Shown here: positions 42,016-53,564 of the stretch, one piece after another | Layout: each line of letters starts with the position of its first letter | How positions within the stretch are numbered: the first letter of the stretch is position 1 | NCBI GenBank assembly: GCA_001931905.2 | Contig: MSJI02000909.1 | Span: forward strand, 1 to 64,000 | Source: Cladosporium sp. IMV 00045 | Lineage: Eukaryota > Ascomycota > Dothideomycetes > Cladosporiales > Cladosporiaceae | Reading direction: 5' to 3' | DNA length: 64,000 nt | Position numbers and translations under genes: made by a program | Notes under the pieces: generated by a model | What the model saw: the letters and a program-made list of their open reading frames with translations, nothing else | Told to the model about the DNA's origin: nothing | Database searches by the model: none

Positions 42016-43662
42016 ATGTCTGGTCAGCAAAATGCACCAGCAAGGCAACAAGCACTTGCCGAAGACCGCCAACAATCATCGGGTCGACCAAACTCTTTCG
42101 TTGCCGACATCGACAACGACAAGCAATCAGAACAAGCCAAAGATGAATCCCCTCCGGACGAACCACCCATCGAGAAACCCGATAACTCGGATGTCCTCGC
42201 AAAAGAGGACTACTCCATCTTCACCATCGGACAGAAACGCGGCATCATCTTCGCTGGATCGTTCGCGTCGTGGTTCTCGCCAATGACGGGAAGCATTTAT
42301 TTCCCAGCCCTGGACCGCATAGCAGCCGACTTGAACGTGACCAACTCTAAAATCAACATAACGGTCACCACCTACCTCATCATCCAGGGACTCGCGCCGA
42401 TGATGATTGCTGGCTTTTCGGACACGGCAGGGCGTCGACCGGCGTATATACTCTGTTTCACCATTTACTTGATCGCCAATCTTGCGCTGGCTCTGCAGGA
42501 CAACTACGTTGCTTTGCTGGTGCTAAGAATGGTGCAGAGTGCCGGTAGCAGTGGAACAGTTGCTCTTGCGAGTGGCCTGGTCGGTGACACGGTCACATCA
42601 TCCGAGAGAGGGCAGTATATCGCTTACGCTTCCCTTGGCTCGGTACTTGGGCCGACAGTATCGCCTGTCATTGGCGGTCTGATAAGTCACTTCCTCGACT
42701 GGCATTGGATCTTCTGGTTTCTCCTCATTTTCGCCGGTGTCTTCTTCGTACCATTCTTCCTCTTCCTCCCTGAAACAAGTCGCAGATTGGTAGGAGACGG
42801 CTCAGTGCCACCACCCTGGAGCAGTTGGAACATATCAGACAGCGTCAGACACAAGCACCGAGCAGCACAGGGCATCGTCGTAGACGAAGAAAAGAAAGCC
42901 GAGCTGCGCAAGAGCTACCGCATCAGCTTCCCCAACCCTCTCTCCACGCTGGTGATTTTCACAAACCTCGAAGCAGCCCTCATCCTCATAGCCACCGGCA
43001 TGGCGCTCGCGTGCTTCTACGCTATCTCCACCGGCGCCGCATCAGTGCTGTCCGACGTCTACGGCTACAACGAGATCCAAATCGGCCTCGTCTTCCTCTC
43101 CATCGGCGGAGGCAGCATCATCTCAGCTTTCACGACGGGCAAACTCGTCGACTGGAACTACGCGCGACACGCGCGCCGGCTCGGCTTCCCAACGACCAAA
43201 AACCGCATGGCGGACCTGAGAGGTTTCCCCATCGAGCGCGCGCGCGGCGAGATCGGCCTGCCGTGTCTCCTGCTCGGCGCCCTGACGACGATCGGGTATG
43301 GGTTCATGCTCGACTACCAGGTCTCCATCGCGGGACCTATCGTCATGCTCTTCTTGCTGGGCTATGCTCTGATCGCTGGATTCCAGGTCTTGAACGTGCT
43401 CATGGTGGATCTCTTCCCGAGCGATGCGACTTCGGCCACAGCGGCGTCGAATGTCGTGCGCTGTTTGCTTGGAGCCGCGAGTAGTGCGGCGATTCTGCCC
43501 ATGACGGAGGCGCTGGGGAATGGGTGGGCCTATACCATTCTCGCGCTGATTTTTGCGGTTTCTTGTTTGGGGTTGGTGGTCATGATGAAGTACGGCATCA
43601 AGTGGAGGAAAGAGAAGAAGGAGAAGAAGATCGAGAAGCAGGCTCGAAGAGCTGCGATTTGA
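42016..43662 (+). CDS. MFS drug:proton antiporter, DHA1 type
   Basis: Plasma-membrane exporter of the major facilitator superfamily, nearest in style to yeast Qdr/Dtr-like proteins. 548 residues, single exon, first ATG at MSGQQNAPAR; the frame is open upstream without an ATG. A 60-residue polar cytosolic N-terminus precedes about 12 hydrophobic segments. Marks are WFSPMTGSIYFPALDRIAADL in the first helix region, the motif-A loop GFSDTAGRRPAYI between helices 2 and 3, LGSVLGPTVSPVIGGLI (motif-C-like, antiporter), and LFLPETSRRLVGDG in the central loop. A strongly basic C-terminus (KEKKEKKIEKQARR) follows. The substrate is unknown. Confidence 0.9.
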   Translation: MSGQQNAPARQQALAEDRQQSSGRPNSFVADIDNDKQSEQAKDESPPDEPPIEKPDNSDVLAKEDYSIFTIGQKRGIIFAGSFASWFSPMTGSIYFPALDRIAADLNVTNSKINITVTTYLIIQGLAPMMIAGFSDTAGRRPAYILCFTIYLIANLALALQDNYVALLVLRMVQSAGSSGTVALASGLVGDTVTSSERGQYIAYASLGSVLGPTVSPVIGGLISHFLDWHWIFWFLLIFAGVFFVPFFLFLPETSRRLVGDGSVPPPWSSWNISDSVRHKHRAAQGIVVDEEKKAELRKSYRISFPNPLSTLVIFTNLEAALILIATGMALACFYAISTGAASVLSDVYGYNEIQIGLVFLSIGGGSIISAFTTGKLVDWNYARHARRLGFPTTKNRMADLRGFPIERARGEIGLPCLLLGALTTIGYGFMLDYQVSIAGPIVMLFLLGYALIAGFQVLNVLMVDLFPSDATSATAASNVVRCLLGAASSAAILPMTEALGNGWAYTILALIFAVSCLGLVVMMKYGIKWRKEKKEKKIEKQARRAAI

Positions 43663-46600
43663 GCAAACAATAGTAACACGGCGACCATGTTCTCTACTTC
43701 GACATGCCATTCATCAACACGCGGTCAGACCAGACTTCCGCCCCAAGGCCCTGACACCTTTAGCCTCAGGCCCTTCGAATAGACTCCAAATCCAACCCCA
43801 CTAGCTCTCCCAAGCCCTCTCGTGAGGTTTCAAACTCAAAGAAAGCATACAAGTAGTATACTCTCGCACCATCCTCCGAAGCAACGGAACCTCCCAGATT
43901 TGGCGAAAAGCCTAATAAAACCCAAAACTTTGGTTTGATTTCCCACGTTATCTTCGTTCCTACTGCAACCTCGGTTGCGCCCAGGACAAGGATCCTTGTC
44001 TGGTTCGCGATATCAAGTGCCGATAGAGCTTGAAGTCAACGAAAAACGTTCGAAGTGAGAGCGCCATAACTTCTTAGTGCCCTGAACAGAGTTTCTCACC
44101 CGCGTAGGTGGCACGTTTTTGCTTCATCCACACTCTCCACATGCCGCGAGGGAAGTTCCAATGTTATTACATCTCATCTCGATGGGAGGGCTTCTCGGCA
44201 TGCCGATTGTTCTGGTTGTCCCTACCGTCCTATGTGTGGGTTTAGTTGAAGTGTGCCCTTGCTTTCGTTTCCATTTTTCTTGTCTTAGGATGGTCGAGAT
44301 TCGAAATGCAGCTGCGCGTTTTGACGCGATGAGTTTCACTCTGGTACGCCAGCGCGACGCTGCAGTAGTGCATTGTAGGTAGTAGGTGGGATGCCATTTC
44401 GAGGTGAGAAGACGTGTCCCAACGCTCTGGGTCTGCAGTTTTGAGACGTGTCTCAAACCGGGCTGGTAGCGAGATGGCTGGTAGCGAGAGATCGGAAGCT
44501 GGTCGAATTGGGGTGCTGTCCGACGTCGCCTACATCGTCTCGTAGTTTTATTAAGATATCTAGATAGCAGATGAACCGATCGCCTGGGTCCGAATTGTGA
44601 TATGAATTTCGAAGTGGAAGTGAAAGTTGTTGCCCAATCTAGCCGCAGAGATTGCCCATCCCATCACATGGCAAAGACTACAAGAAATCAAGAAAGTCCG
44701 ACGCCCACGTTGCCCTCAGCCGGAGGATCTTTGGTCCATCCCACGCGAACCCATCTGCCCGCCTGCGTTGGATGCCAGCGAAAACACCTCGCCCGTCGTG
44801 AAACATGTAACCCTTTCATCTACGCTGGCTGAGCGTGGGCCCATCGTGTTGTACCCGAAGGAGCCGTACCGGATCGCTTCGTCATGCAATGCACATGCGA
44901 AAGGCGGTATGGGCATGGTGGCAGACGAGGTGGGATCTCTCTTCTTCGCGTATCTCAATATATGTAATGCGAGGGGGGCTTTTCGCGACCCAACTTTCTG
45001 CATTGGGTTCTCGCTAAAGCTAAGGCGGCTGCTGCAGGTGGCCGGCGCACGTTGGCATGGCCCTCCCGTTCGTGGGACAAGGCGTGACTTTGATTTTGGG
45101 AACGATGTTGTTGATCAAAGCCTGAAGACACGACTACGGAATGTTTGAACGCTTCGGACTGCCATTGCAGGGTAAGAGCGATGCTTGGTTCGGACTGACA
45201 GGTCCGCTAAAGACGACGATCGGTATTGCAACAGTAGGGTTTCAGCGGTTGAAGGAAGGAGGGCTTGAAAGACAACCAACATACTACGCTGCAAGCAAGC
45301 GTCCGCGAACTGAATGAAGCTATGCGAACGACAGTTCCACGACATTCCACGCTCCCAACGGCGACGCAGTGCCACTATGCAAGTCTGCAGAAAAGCGCCC
45401 ACCGCCAATTGGGACATCATACAGCGCATTCGAAGCAAGCTGTGTTGGCGGCGTGGTGCAGCAGGAATCATCATCGCATGACGGTGAGTTTTTTGACATG
45501 TCAATCCCACGTGCTGATCGATTGCACACGGCGCCGACATGACAATAGTTGAGCAGTAGTGTCGTGTGATCGATAGTGGTGTGGGTCGCGAACCAGCGTT
45601 CAGGAGAGAGGGCTCCGCCCTAACGATGGGCATTGAGGATGGAATATTCCCACTGGCCAGCATCGCAGAATAGTCGGCAGTGTAGTCTTTGGGAATTTCG
45701 TCGCTATCAGCAACGGACTAAACACTGGCCGTCGACGCCTCCAGCCTTTTAGCTCGCCGCCTGACAGCGGCCGTTGGATGCTTGCTGGGATCTGTAGTCA
45801 TCACGACACGTGCTTGACAGCGAGCGCAAGAAATGTGTCGTGATGTGAAGGAGTGTGGAATTGACTGGAGACCACCTACAATATACATATACATGCAATG
45901 CACACAACCGCGCAGCGAAAGGCGAGACTGCCGTCAACAACCCGGGGCGACGACCGATCGACGACACACGCTTCACATCGGAAGATGCTCAGACGCGCAG
46001 GGTCGGCAGAGCAGAACTACCTCTTCCCTGTCAAAATGGAGACGGGAAAGCACGGGGTTGTGCCATAGCAGCAGACTGCAAAGGCACACAATTGGCGCGG
46101 AGCCTGGTCCCGGGCGAGCCCATGAATCTTGCGTGTGCCAGTGTCGCTATGGCACAGAGTCTGCCAGACGGACTACTCACGACAGAAAAGAGCGCGATAC
46201 AGAAGAGTGCGCCCGCATTGTTTTGTCTGTGTGATATGCGCCGGATCACACAGGGCCGACAGCTGCCGGTATAGTCCACGCGCAGGTTGCAGTGGGGAGT
46301 CGTTCGCCCTGCGACGTGACCCGAAAACGGGCTCGCACACATCAATCCTTCACAGCTAGCCATGCGGCCTTGCGAACATGTACATACAGTATAGTGTGCC
46401 TACGTAGACTCGACCCGTCAGGCAATATACTGCCTGCCACTACCGCTGAGCGCCAACAGGCCAGCGTTGTTGCCACCTCCGATGCCTGCCTACCTGATAA
46501 TAATACAGAACGCGAGAACGCGCACCACACCGAATCCAGTGTGGAGCCGGACGAGGGCCAAGCGGTGATAATACTGGAGAGATGGAAGTCGAGACACTCC

Positions 46601-47102
46601 AAGGTGGATTTTCTGACCTGCCAACTACCGCAAGGTACCGCCACGCCAGATCGCTAGACCTCTGCTTGGGCCAGGGCAGGGCAGGATAGCGGCCCTGGTC
46701 TTGAGTTGGGTCGCTATAGATTATTGGACCGCAACAACATCCCGTCGACATATACTTCAATAATACCTCCTAACGAGAGCTGTCAATATCGAGGGCGGCG
46801 ATTCCGTCTCTTCTTAAGTGGCGCCGTCTGTCGAACGCCACCATCGGAAGTATCTCTCTCGGCCTTGAGAATGGTAGGACTCCTCGGACTCGTCCAAGCC
46901 GGTACCATAATAATGTGCAGTACACGGAAAGGGAGTCTTGACCGGCGGCCATCCTTCCATGTGGTTACACGTGGACCCGGGGAGGCCATCCCTGCGCCGT
47001 AGTCAACTAATGCCTCCGAAAGCACTGCTCTGTGCGCGAGTGTTGGATGATGATGATGTCGGCGAAGCGAAAGCACAGCGACGACTATGGCACACCAGGG
47101 TT

Positions 47103-47142
47103 TGTGTGTGTGTTTCTGCTGTGTGTGTGTGTGTGTGTGTGC
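47103..47142. repeat. GT dinucleotide microsatellite
   Basis: Two GT runs separated by TTTCTGCT; the longer has about ten GT units. Confidence 0.85.
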
Positions 47143-47771
47143 CGCCTGCCGCCGACACTGCAGTGGGCTCAGCCTGCCGAAGAGCGGAGTCCCATATGCA
47201 CATGCATGGCCCATCTTGAATTTTTTCACTCCCCAAGTCACCACCAACCATTGTTATTATTACTACCCTACCGTTCGCCGGCCACTGCTCTTCCTGCACC
47301 CACCCATCATCGTTGTCGACTCGCTGTTGCTGTTGCTGCTCCCTGCTACTTGCTTGCTGGCTGTTGTCGTCGACTCGCCCGTATTCTCTATACCAACCTA
47401 CTATTTTCATCATCACTTTGGCTACATACTTTCGCCAGGCTTTCCCCCTTCTCTATAGCTTGTTGAACCCTGAACACAACGCTCTATACCCCCTCCACCT
47501 TCCACCCACACACCAGCCGCCTCCCCTTTCCGAGGAGCTCAGTAGTGTGGTGTGTATTGGCTGCTCTATCACTGCTGCTGCCGCTGCTGCTACCACCAGA
47601 CACTCCATCTCACCACGCAACCTCCGGCAGGCACCCGTACCCTCGGATCGACGCCATCTTTTCTCTGGGTGCTAGGCCCTCAGACGGCGTTATTAGGCTC
47701 TCTTGTGCCGATCGCTTGCTTCTCCCCTGCCAGACCCTCCTCTCTGTTCCCGGCCTAGTTCCGAAAAGCGC

Positions 47772-47879
47772 ATGGTTACTGCTTGCGAGCTGCTACCTGC
47801 GCCCTCTGCACCACCACCGCCGCCAAAGCTCCTACTGCCCAGACATCTTCTGCTTACTCCGAACCCAAACTTCGGTTGA
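47772..47879 (+). promoter_or_regulatory. Possible upstream ORF in the Ras gene leader
   Basis: An ATG in the pyrimidine-rich region opens a 35-codon ORF (MVTACELLPAPSAPPPPPK...) that ends in TGA about 370 nt before the Ras start. It counts only if transcription starts upstream of 47772, which cannot be seen. Confidence 0.3.
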
Positions 47880-48246
47880 ATATCTCTGTTCCCTATAACC
47901 CCTCCTTCCTACTGCCTCCTCCCCAGGCTGTATTTGCTGCCTGTCCTCTTGTTCTTGTCCATCCAACCCAAGACAACCGGTCAGCCAATTCGCCCAACAT
48001 CTTGACAAATTCCCGCCTTTTAGCCAGACAAACGGCCCGCTGGATTTGCCCCCGTTGGTCAGGGACCTCGCCCTCTGGAGCAACCACCAAGTTACGTTAT
48101 CTCGCCCGCTCAGCGACGTTGCCGCCGCAATCTGGGCTCCAGGAGACTTTCAACTGTTCACCTTGCCCACTTCTAAGACGCTCGCAGCGCCGCCCCCTCC
48201 AAGCTCTGCGCACAATTACAAAACCGCCGCGCACGACTGAGCGAAC

Positions 48247-49054
48247 ATGTCACACGGAAAGATGACCCTCTACAAGCTGGTGGTGTTAGGAGACGGAGGT
48301 GTTGGAAAGACTGCACTCACCATCCAGGTACGTCGATGAAGTGCCCACGTATCTTGACAACTTGGCTAACACATCCCAGCTTTGCTTGAACCACTTCGTT
48401 GAAACGTACGATCCGACCATCGAAGACTCATACCGCAAACAAGTCGTGATCGATCAGCAGTCATGCATGCTTGAGGTGCTCGACACCGCGGGACAGGAAG
48501 AGTACACAGCGCTTCGAGACCAGTGGATACGGGACGGCGAAGGCTTCGTGCTTGTCTACAGCATCTCTTCACGAGCATCCTTCGCACGCATTGAGAAGTT
48601 CCATCATCAGATTCAGAGAGTCAAGGAGTCTGCCGGCGCTGGCTCGCCCACATATCCCGGATCACCACTTTCGCAAAGCATGAACGCCTCCTTCGGACCC
48701 GCTCCGGTCATGCTCGTGGGCAACAAATGCGACCGCGTCACCGAAAGAGAGGTCTCAACACAAGAAGGCAGTGCGCTTGCGAAGCAGCTCAACTGCGAGT
48801 TCGTGGAAGCGTCGGCGAAGAACTGCATCAACGTGGAGACTGCCTTCTTCAACGTTGTACGCCAATTGCGCAAACAACGAGCCAACGTACCACCTCCGCG
48901 CGATTCCAAAGGCCACAACTCTGCTGCAGGCAGGGGCAACAGGCCGCCGCGGGACGCATACAACGACAACGACCGGAGGGATGACAACCGATACCGCCGG
49001 CCCAGGAAGCACCGAAGCGAGCGCGGCGGCGGATCCAAGTGCGTCGTCCTGTGA
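48247..49054 (+). CDS. rasB: Ras-family small GTPase (Ras2/RasB type)
   Basis: A membrane-anchored molecular switch controlling growth polarity and cAMP/MAPK signalling in filamentous fungi. Exons are 48247-48327 and 48380-49054 (52-nt intron with GGCTAAC branch), 251 residues. Motifs: P-loop GDGGVGKT (15-22), switch I YDPTIEDSY, DTAGQEEY, NKCD, EASAK and a C-terminal CVVL. The Gln of DTAGQE and the Gly residues of the P-loop are intact. A fungal RasB-type insert with Ser/Pro (GAGSPTYPGSPLSQS) precedes the NKCD motif, and a basic Arg-rich hypervariable tail precedes the CAAX box. A terminal Leu predicts geranylgeranylation rather than farnesylation (inference). Confidence 0.94.
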
Positions 49055-51086
49055 TCGAAACGTTGATTGCAATTGCACATACACAAGATCGTCGGCGAAG
49101 ATCGCCGGCGCCGCGACGACGCGGCCATACTGGCTGGCAACCAAACAGAAATGCTGCCAATCCTGCGATGATCGCGAGACGCACTAGGAACGGCCGAACG
49201 GACCCCCCCCGCAGGAAGTTGTGTTGGGCAGCAGCGAAATTTCCACGCGCGGACCTCTTTTCAAGACACTCCCCTGTCACAACCATGCTCCACTCCCAAG
49301 CCTTACCGACACGCCCTGTGCGAAAGGTTGCACTCTGCGGCATCAATGATAGTCTCCCCGGGTCAACGGTCAGGCCTCCCGCCCGGGGAGCATGAGAAAA
49401 GGCAAAATAACGAAACCGGCGATACCTGCTCCTTCGGACAAGGGCTTCGCACCGACGCCGCACGCGCAATCGCACGCACACAATCGCAAGGGAGAAAAAG
49501 TGCCTCGTCGTTCGGGCCATGCGACTTTCTCGCTTCTCGATATTCGAAAAAAACGCCATGTTCCGTTCGTCAAACGCGCTTGGCGGCCAGCAATTGGTGC
49601 AGAGTATTCCTCCCGGAGCACAAACACCCGCGGGCAAAGAAACGCCATTGAATGCGGAGAGTGGAAGATTCTACTTCCCTCGGGGCGTGGCGTTCCTGCA
49701 TGTATGTCGTTATGCCCTTGTACGCGTGTGGCTGGCCCTTTATTTTTGATTCTTCTTCCCTTCCTTCCTTCGTCTCGACTGCGCCAATTTAGCCTGATCA
49801 ATTTCCCACGCGAGTCGCGCGTGGACTACGACAAGCGAGATGAAGATTCGTGCGGAGGATCTCCACCGCCCCTTCGCTCGCTCGCTCGCTCGCCAGGGCA
49901 AGCTCGCATGAAGTGCCGGTCACATGATCTGCACGTCTGCTGTTTGGTCGTTACTTCTCTCTATCGATCGGGAAGGCTTGGGTTGCATCGCACGCCGCCG
50001 TTCCGTCGGTAATTCTCGGCCGCCCGTTCGCTGTCAAACGTGCGAGCCAGGATGCGGACTTGCCGAACGAAGGATTTCGCGCGACTTGGCTCTTCTTGCC
50101 CTGCTTCATCTCGGGACGTTTTGCAATCATACTGGTGTGCATACGTAGCCCCGATAAGAAAGGCCGAACGACCCTGGTCTGTTCTGCGACAGTCGATTCC
50201 TGCCATGCCGTGGGCCACCACCACCCTTGGCGGACCAAGCAATGTCATCGCGTATGTCGATCCCGAACACCACGGCATTGCACTGGAAGGAAAGCCCATT
50301 TTCTTCAGGCTGGGAAGTGAAAGGTAGCATAGAGATCTCGGAGAAAAGGACGAAAGGAAAGAAAAGAGAGAATTCAACCAAAATGTTAAAAGAAGTAAAT
50401 TACAACACATTACTATATTGTACGCAAGTCCTTTCCCTATCGCTACCGTAATGGCTTTTTTTTCAAAACGAAACAAACAAAAAAACCGAAAGATATATCC
50501 GCCAATATTGTTTGGCAAGAAGACGCCCGCCCGTCTGTGTGTGTGTTCTGTTCCAAATAACGCCCTTTTTTGTATGCGCATCAGCGTGGTTTTTGCTCTG
50601 CTGATATTCCCTCCGAAAATTGGTATTCCCTGACTGAAAAAGCACAAAGAAAATAGCCAGAGCGCCGAAGACCAAAGACGCCCAATTGGAAGAAAGAAGA
50701 ACGAGAAAGAAGAGCGCCGGAGTTCCTTTCGCTAAATTGCGCGGGAAAGAGAGCACGGAAATCGCGGGTTTGGTGAGGTAGAAGAACGCCAAAGGTGAAG
50801 GCGATAAGAAGGAAGGAAAGATGGCCTGCCTGTCTCTTGAGAGAGTGGGTTGATGCATGCAGCCGTAATGACGGAGCAATCAGGCGGCATGGCTCTGGTT
50901 GGCGGCGCGAGGCGTGTCTGGTGGTCTAGGTCGAGACATTGACAAAAGAGAAAATGACAAGGAGGATATTTCCTGAAGAGCCCTCGTGCGTCGCGACCTC
51001 AACCTAGACCAGAAGGCTGAGAGTAGGAGAAGGAAGGCGGAACACATCGTCTCAACCCTCCCCCTGCTTCACTCCCAAAACCCCAA
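49055..51086. other. Gene-free region downstream of the Ras gene
   Basis: About 2 kb; no supportable gene. Notable bits are a run of eight C near 49204, a CGCT tandem near 49868-49890, and A/G-rich sequence at 50630-50830. A 206-codon ORF at 49392-50012 has no family feature. Confidence 0.45.
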
Positions 51087-51493
51087 TCAACACTCCCCAC
51101 CAAACGCCGACATCCCACCCCTCTGCCTCCTACCCGACCTGCGCTGCCTCTTCATCTCAAGCTGCGCGTCCATCAGCTTCGCCTGCACCCACGCGCGCTT
51201 CTGCTCGTTGTGTCGCACGCCGGGCCGGTTGAGGAGGTCGGTGAGGTGGGGGATCGTGTCGGCCGTGATGATTGTGGGGATTGTTGGGAGGGGTGCTTCG
51301 TCCTCTTCGTCTCTGAGAGGGAGGGCGATGCGGCTGTTGTTGGTGAAGGAAGGTCGGTTGAGGAGGTGGACGTTGAGATTCTTGGTTGTGGTGGTGAGGT
51401 TGTTGGTGGTGATGAGAGGGCGGTGGTGGGGGAGGTCAGTGCCGGTGACGTCTGCGCCGGAGGCATGGTTGTTGGCGGTGGGAGGGAGTCCAT
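51087..51493 (-). CDS. Small coding region of unknown function, 5' structure unresolved
   Basis: The minus-strand frame ending at TGA 51089-51087 reads like a real protein: NVHLLNRPSFTNNSRIALPL, LRDEEDEAPLPTIPTIITAD, TIPHLTDLLNRPGVRHNEQK, RAWVQAKLMDAQLEMKRQRR. It then ends in a basic GRRQRGGMSAFGGEC tail. No ATG opens this frame: an in-frame TGA lies just upstream, while an ATG at 51493 (MDSLPPP) is in a different frame that gives only Ser/Thr/Pro-rich sequence. Either an upstream exon splices in at the GCGCAG near 51450, or one base is missing or extra just after the ATG. Family not recognised. Confidence 0.5.
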
Positions 51494-52755
51494 AGTTTCA
51501 AGTAGCCCGTTGATGTGGTGAAGAACGTATTCGATTCTGATGTGCAGTCCTTGAGAGATACTGTATAGCAGCTCCCCTTGGTGGTCTTATCTTTTGTTGT
51601 AGGATGTTATATTTAGGATCGGTGATTTCAGGGCACAGGGACGGTTGAAGGGGGTGGAAAGGCGTTGGAGAAGGAATATTGGGAAATCATTCGAGAGCTT
51701 GGATATCGGATGATGATTTCTTGAAGAAAGATAGTCCTTGTAATCCTTCTTATCAACCAAGTCGCAAGAGAAAAGAGAGATATTCGAGAGAAGAGGGAGA
51801 AGTCGTGCGATGATGTGAGTGTGAGGTCCTGCCGACGAAAATATCACGTCAAGCGTGTGTGGTAACCTTGATTTTGGACGAAAGATGGCACATGGGTTGC
51901 GGGCGCTTCATCGAGATGTCAGACTGGAGCTAAGGTTGAGATCGGCACTGGAGTTCGATCCGTGCGTGAGGAGATGGGCGCAGGACGAGAATCGAGACCG
52001 CGCCCGTGCAGCCTCGATGCGGGAATTGGAGGCGTTGCACCAGCGTGAAGACGGGCGGTGACGGGCTGCTTTCGGGCGCTGGCTGCGTGCTCACGGTGGT
52101 TTTGGCCATTCTGCTCCACTTCAGGCTTGATCGTGGACGAAGCTATCGTCTCAGGCGCCTGAATTGGGGGTTGCGTGGCCCTTTTATTGGTACCTTATCG
52201 AATTTATATGTTGCTTTAGGCCTGACTTTACGTCAAAAGGGGGTTATAGGGCTTCTTCTGGTCATGTTTCATCGTTCCGCTCAATTCCGTGATGGTCTTC
52301 ATGTAATGGGTAAGTCTCGCAGACTTGCTGTCGAAACAATCATTCAAGCACGTGTGAATTATGTTGTCCATTAGCCGAAAGATGGGGATCCGGAAGCTGC
52401 ATCACAATCCTGTACCGCAGTGGAGCTCTAAATGTGGGAGCCCTGCAGGTGAGAATGCTGGTCTGTCTAGTTTTCGTGTCTGGACGGCTCGTCCCTCAAT
52501 GGAATATTTGGCTTCATCGGTCTTCAGCCTTATGGCATTCGTGCTAACACTCGCACACACCGCTAAGAAAAGGTAGACGTGATCGAATTGCTGGGAACGA
52601 GAAGCCACGATGTCGCCATCCAATGCAGATATCAGGCAATGGTGCATACACAACGGTCCAGGCGGTTCGATCTCTGGCACTGTCTCGGCATACAAAAAGC
52701 ATCCCATCAAGAATGGCTAAGACTCTGCCATGCAGTTTGTCATCAACACCCATCC
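51494..52755. other. Gene-free region
   Basis: About 1.26 kb between the small unresolved gene and the SET-domain gene. It may contain a 5' exon of the former. No other coding signal. Confidence 0.4.
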
Positions 52756-53564
52756 TCAATGCTCCAGAGCAGCGTTTGCAATAGCAAGCATCTCAAAGTC
52801 CTTGCGGAACTTGGCCATCAGCTTTCTACTTTCCCAGAAAGACTTGCCGTAACTTAAGAGATCTCCTCGCCCGCCTTGATTCCATGCTTGCGCTTTCCCG
52901 CCTTTCCAGCAGACAGGACGAAGATCCCAACTCTGCGCTCCCACCTGGTCCCGCTGGCTCGTTTGGTGCACGGCACTTTGATAAAGCAGTCTCTGAATTC
53001 CGCGTTTGGCCTGTCGGCGATGCCGCGGTAGTCGTTTGCGCACCTCGACTGATTTCCAGATTTCGAGGCGTCCACGCTGAGGTCTACATCGCGGTCGAAG
53101 CAGAGGTCGTAGTCGCTGTAAGGGTCCGTGTCTGACATGCTGTTGTTGTGGACGTGGCCCAGATAAAGGCAGACGAAGCGGTCGGGTTCCAGGTCATCTG
53201 CGGCGAACAGCCCTCGCTGGCCGTGCGCGGGGTGTTTCTCGTCTTGGATGATGGTGATGGCGCATGTCTTCGGCGTAGACGCTATTTGCGTTGCCGTCAC
53301 TTTGCTGCGCGATTCGAGCTCAAGAGAAGTTCGTCCGAGTTGCGATTTTTGTTCGGGCGTGATTGCATCTGACCAGGTGGGTTGTGTGAGGTAGACGATG
53401 TCATCAGGCCAATTGTTGGGTTTTTGAGAAATGTCGCACTCAGACTCTGTTGGTCCATCTTCACTCTTCTTTTTCGCCTCTTCTTCCTGTTTTCGTGCGG
53501 CCTCTGCTTGCTTCTTCTCCCACTCGAGCTGTTTCTTGCTGATATCCTTGTTTTTGGAAGGCAT
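52756..53564 (-). CDS. SET-domain protein with an apparent frameshift in the last SET motif
   Basis: Probable protein lysine methyltransferase. From ATG 53564, 236 residues run to a TAA at 52854. They comprise a charged coiled N-terminus (KKQLEWEKKQAEAARKQEEE), then SET elements GQRGLFAADDL, FVCLYLGHV, SDYDLCFD and NQSRCANDYRGI-ADRPNAEF (the Asn-His position reads Asn-Asp), then VGIFVL and HGIKAGEEI-S-stop. The expected continuation LSYGKSFWESRKLM...ALEH is present immediately afterwards in the -1 frame, ending at 52756. No GT-AG intron can bridge the two without deleting the GIKAGEEI motif. So one base appears missing within ATCTCTTAAG, either a real lesion or an assembly error. An in-frame ATG at 53759 and a GCTTTTGCAG acceptor upstream suggest a leader intron. 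Confidence 0.75.

Larger units (their letters stand above)
43663..48246. other. Largest gene-free stretch; ends in a pyrimidine-rich leader of the Ras gene
   Basis: About 4.6 kb without a supportable protein gene; the longer ORFs (for example 44627-45148) lack an ATG start and family features. It holds a 15-bp tandem duplication at about 44460-44492, a short inverted repeat near 44440-44460, a GT microsatellite (47103-47142) and long C/T-rich sequence from about 47220 to 48200 typical of fungal leaders. Confidence 0.5.

Noticed and set aside
44627..45148. 173-codon ORF in the gene desert
   Set aside because: It opens with TTG, its first ATG is internal, and nothing in it resembles a family; no splice signals extend it.
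49392..50012. 206-codon ORF downstream of the Ras gene
   Set aside because: Arg/Ser-rich random-looking translation, overlapping ORFs on both strands, no supporting motif.
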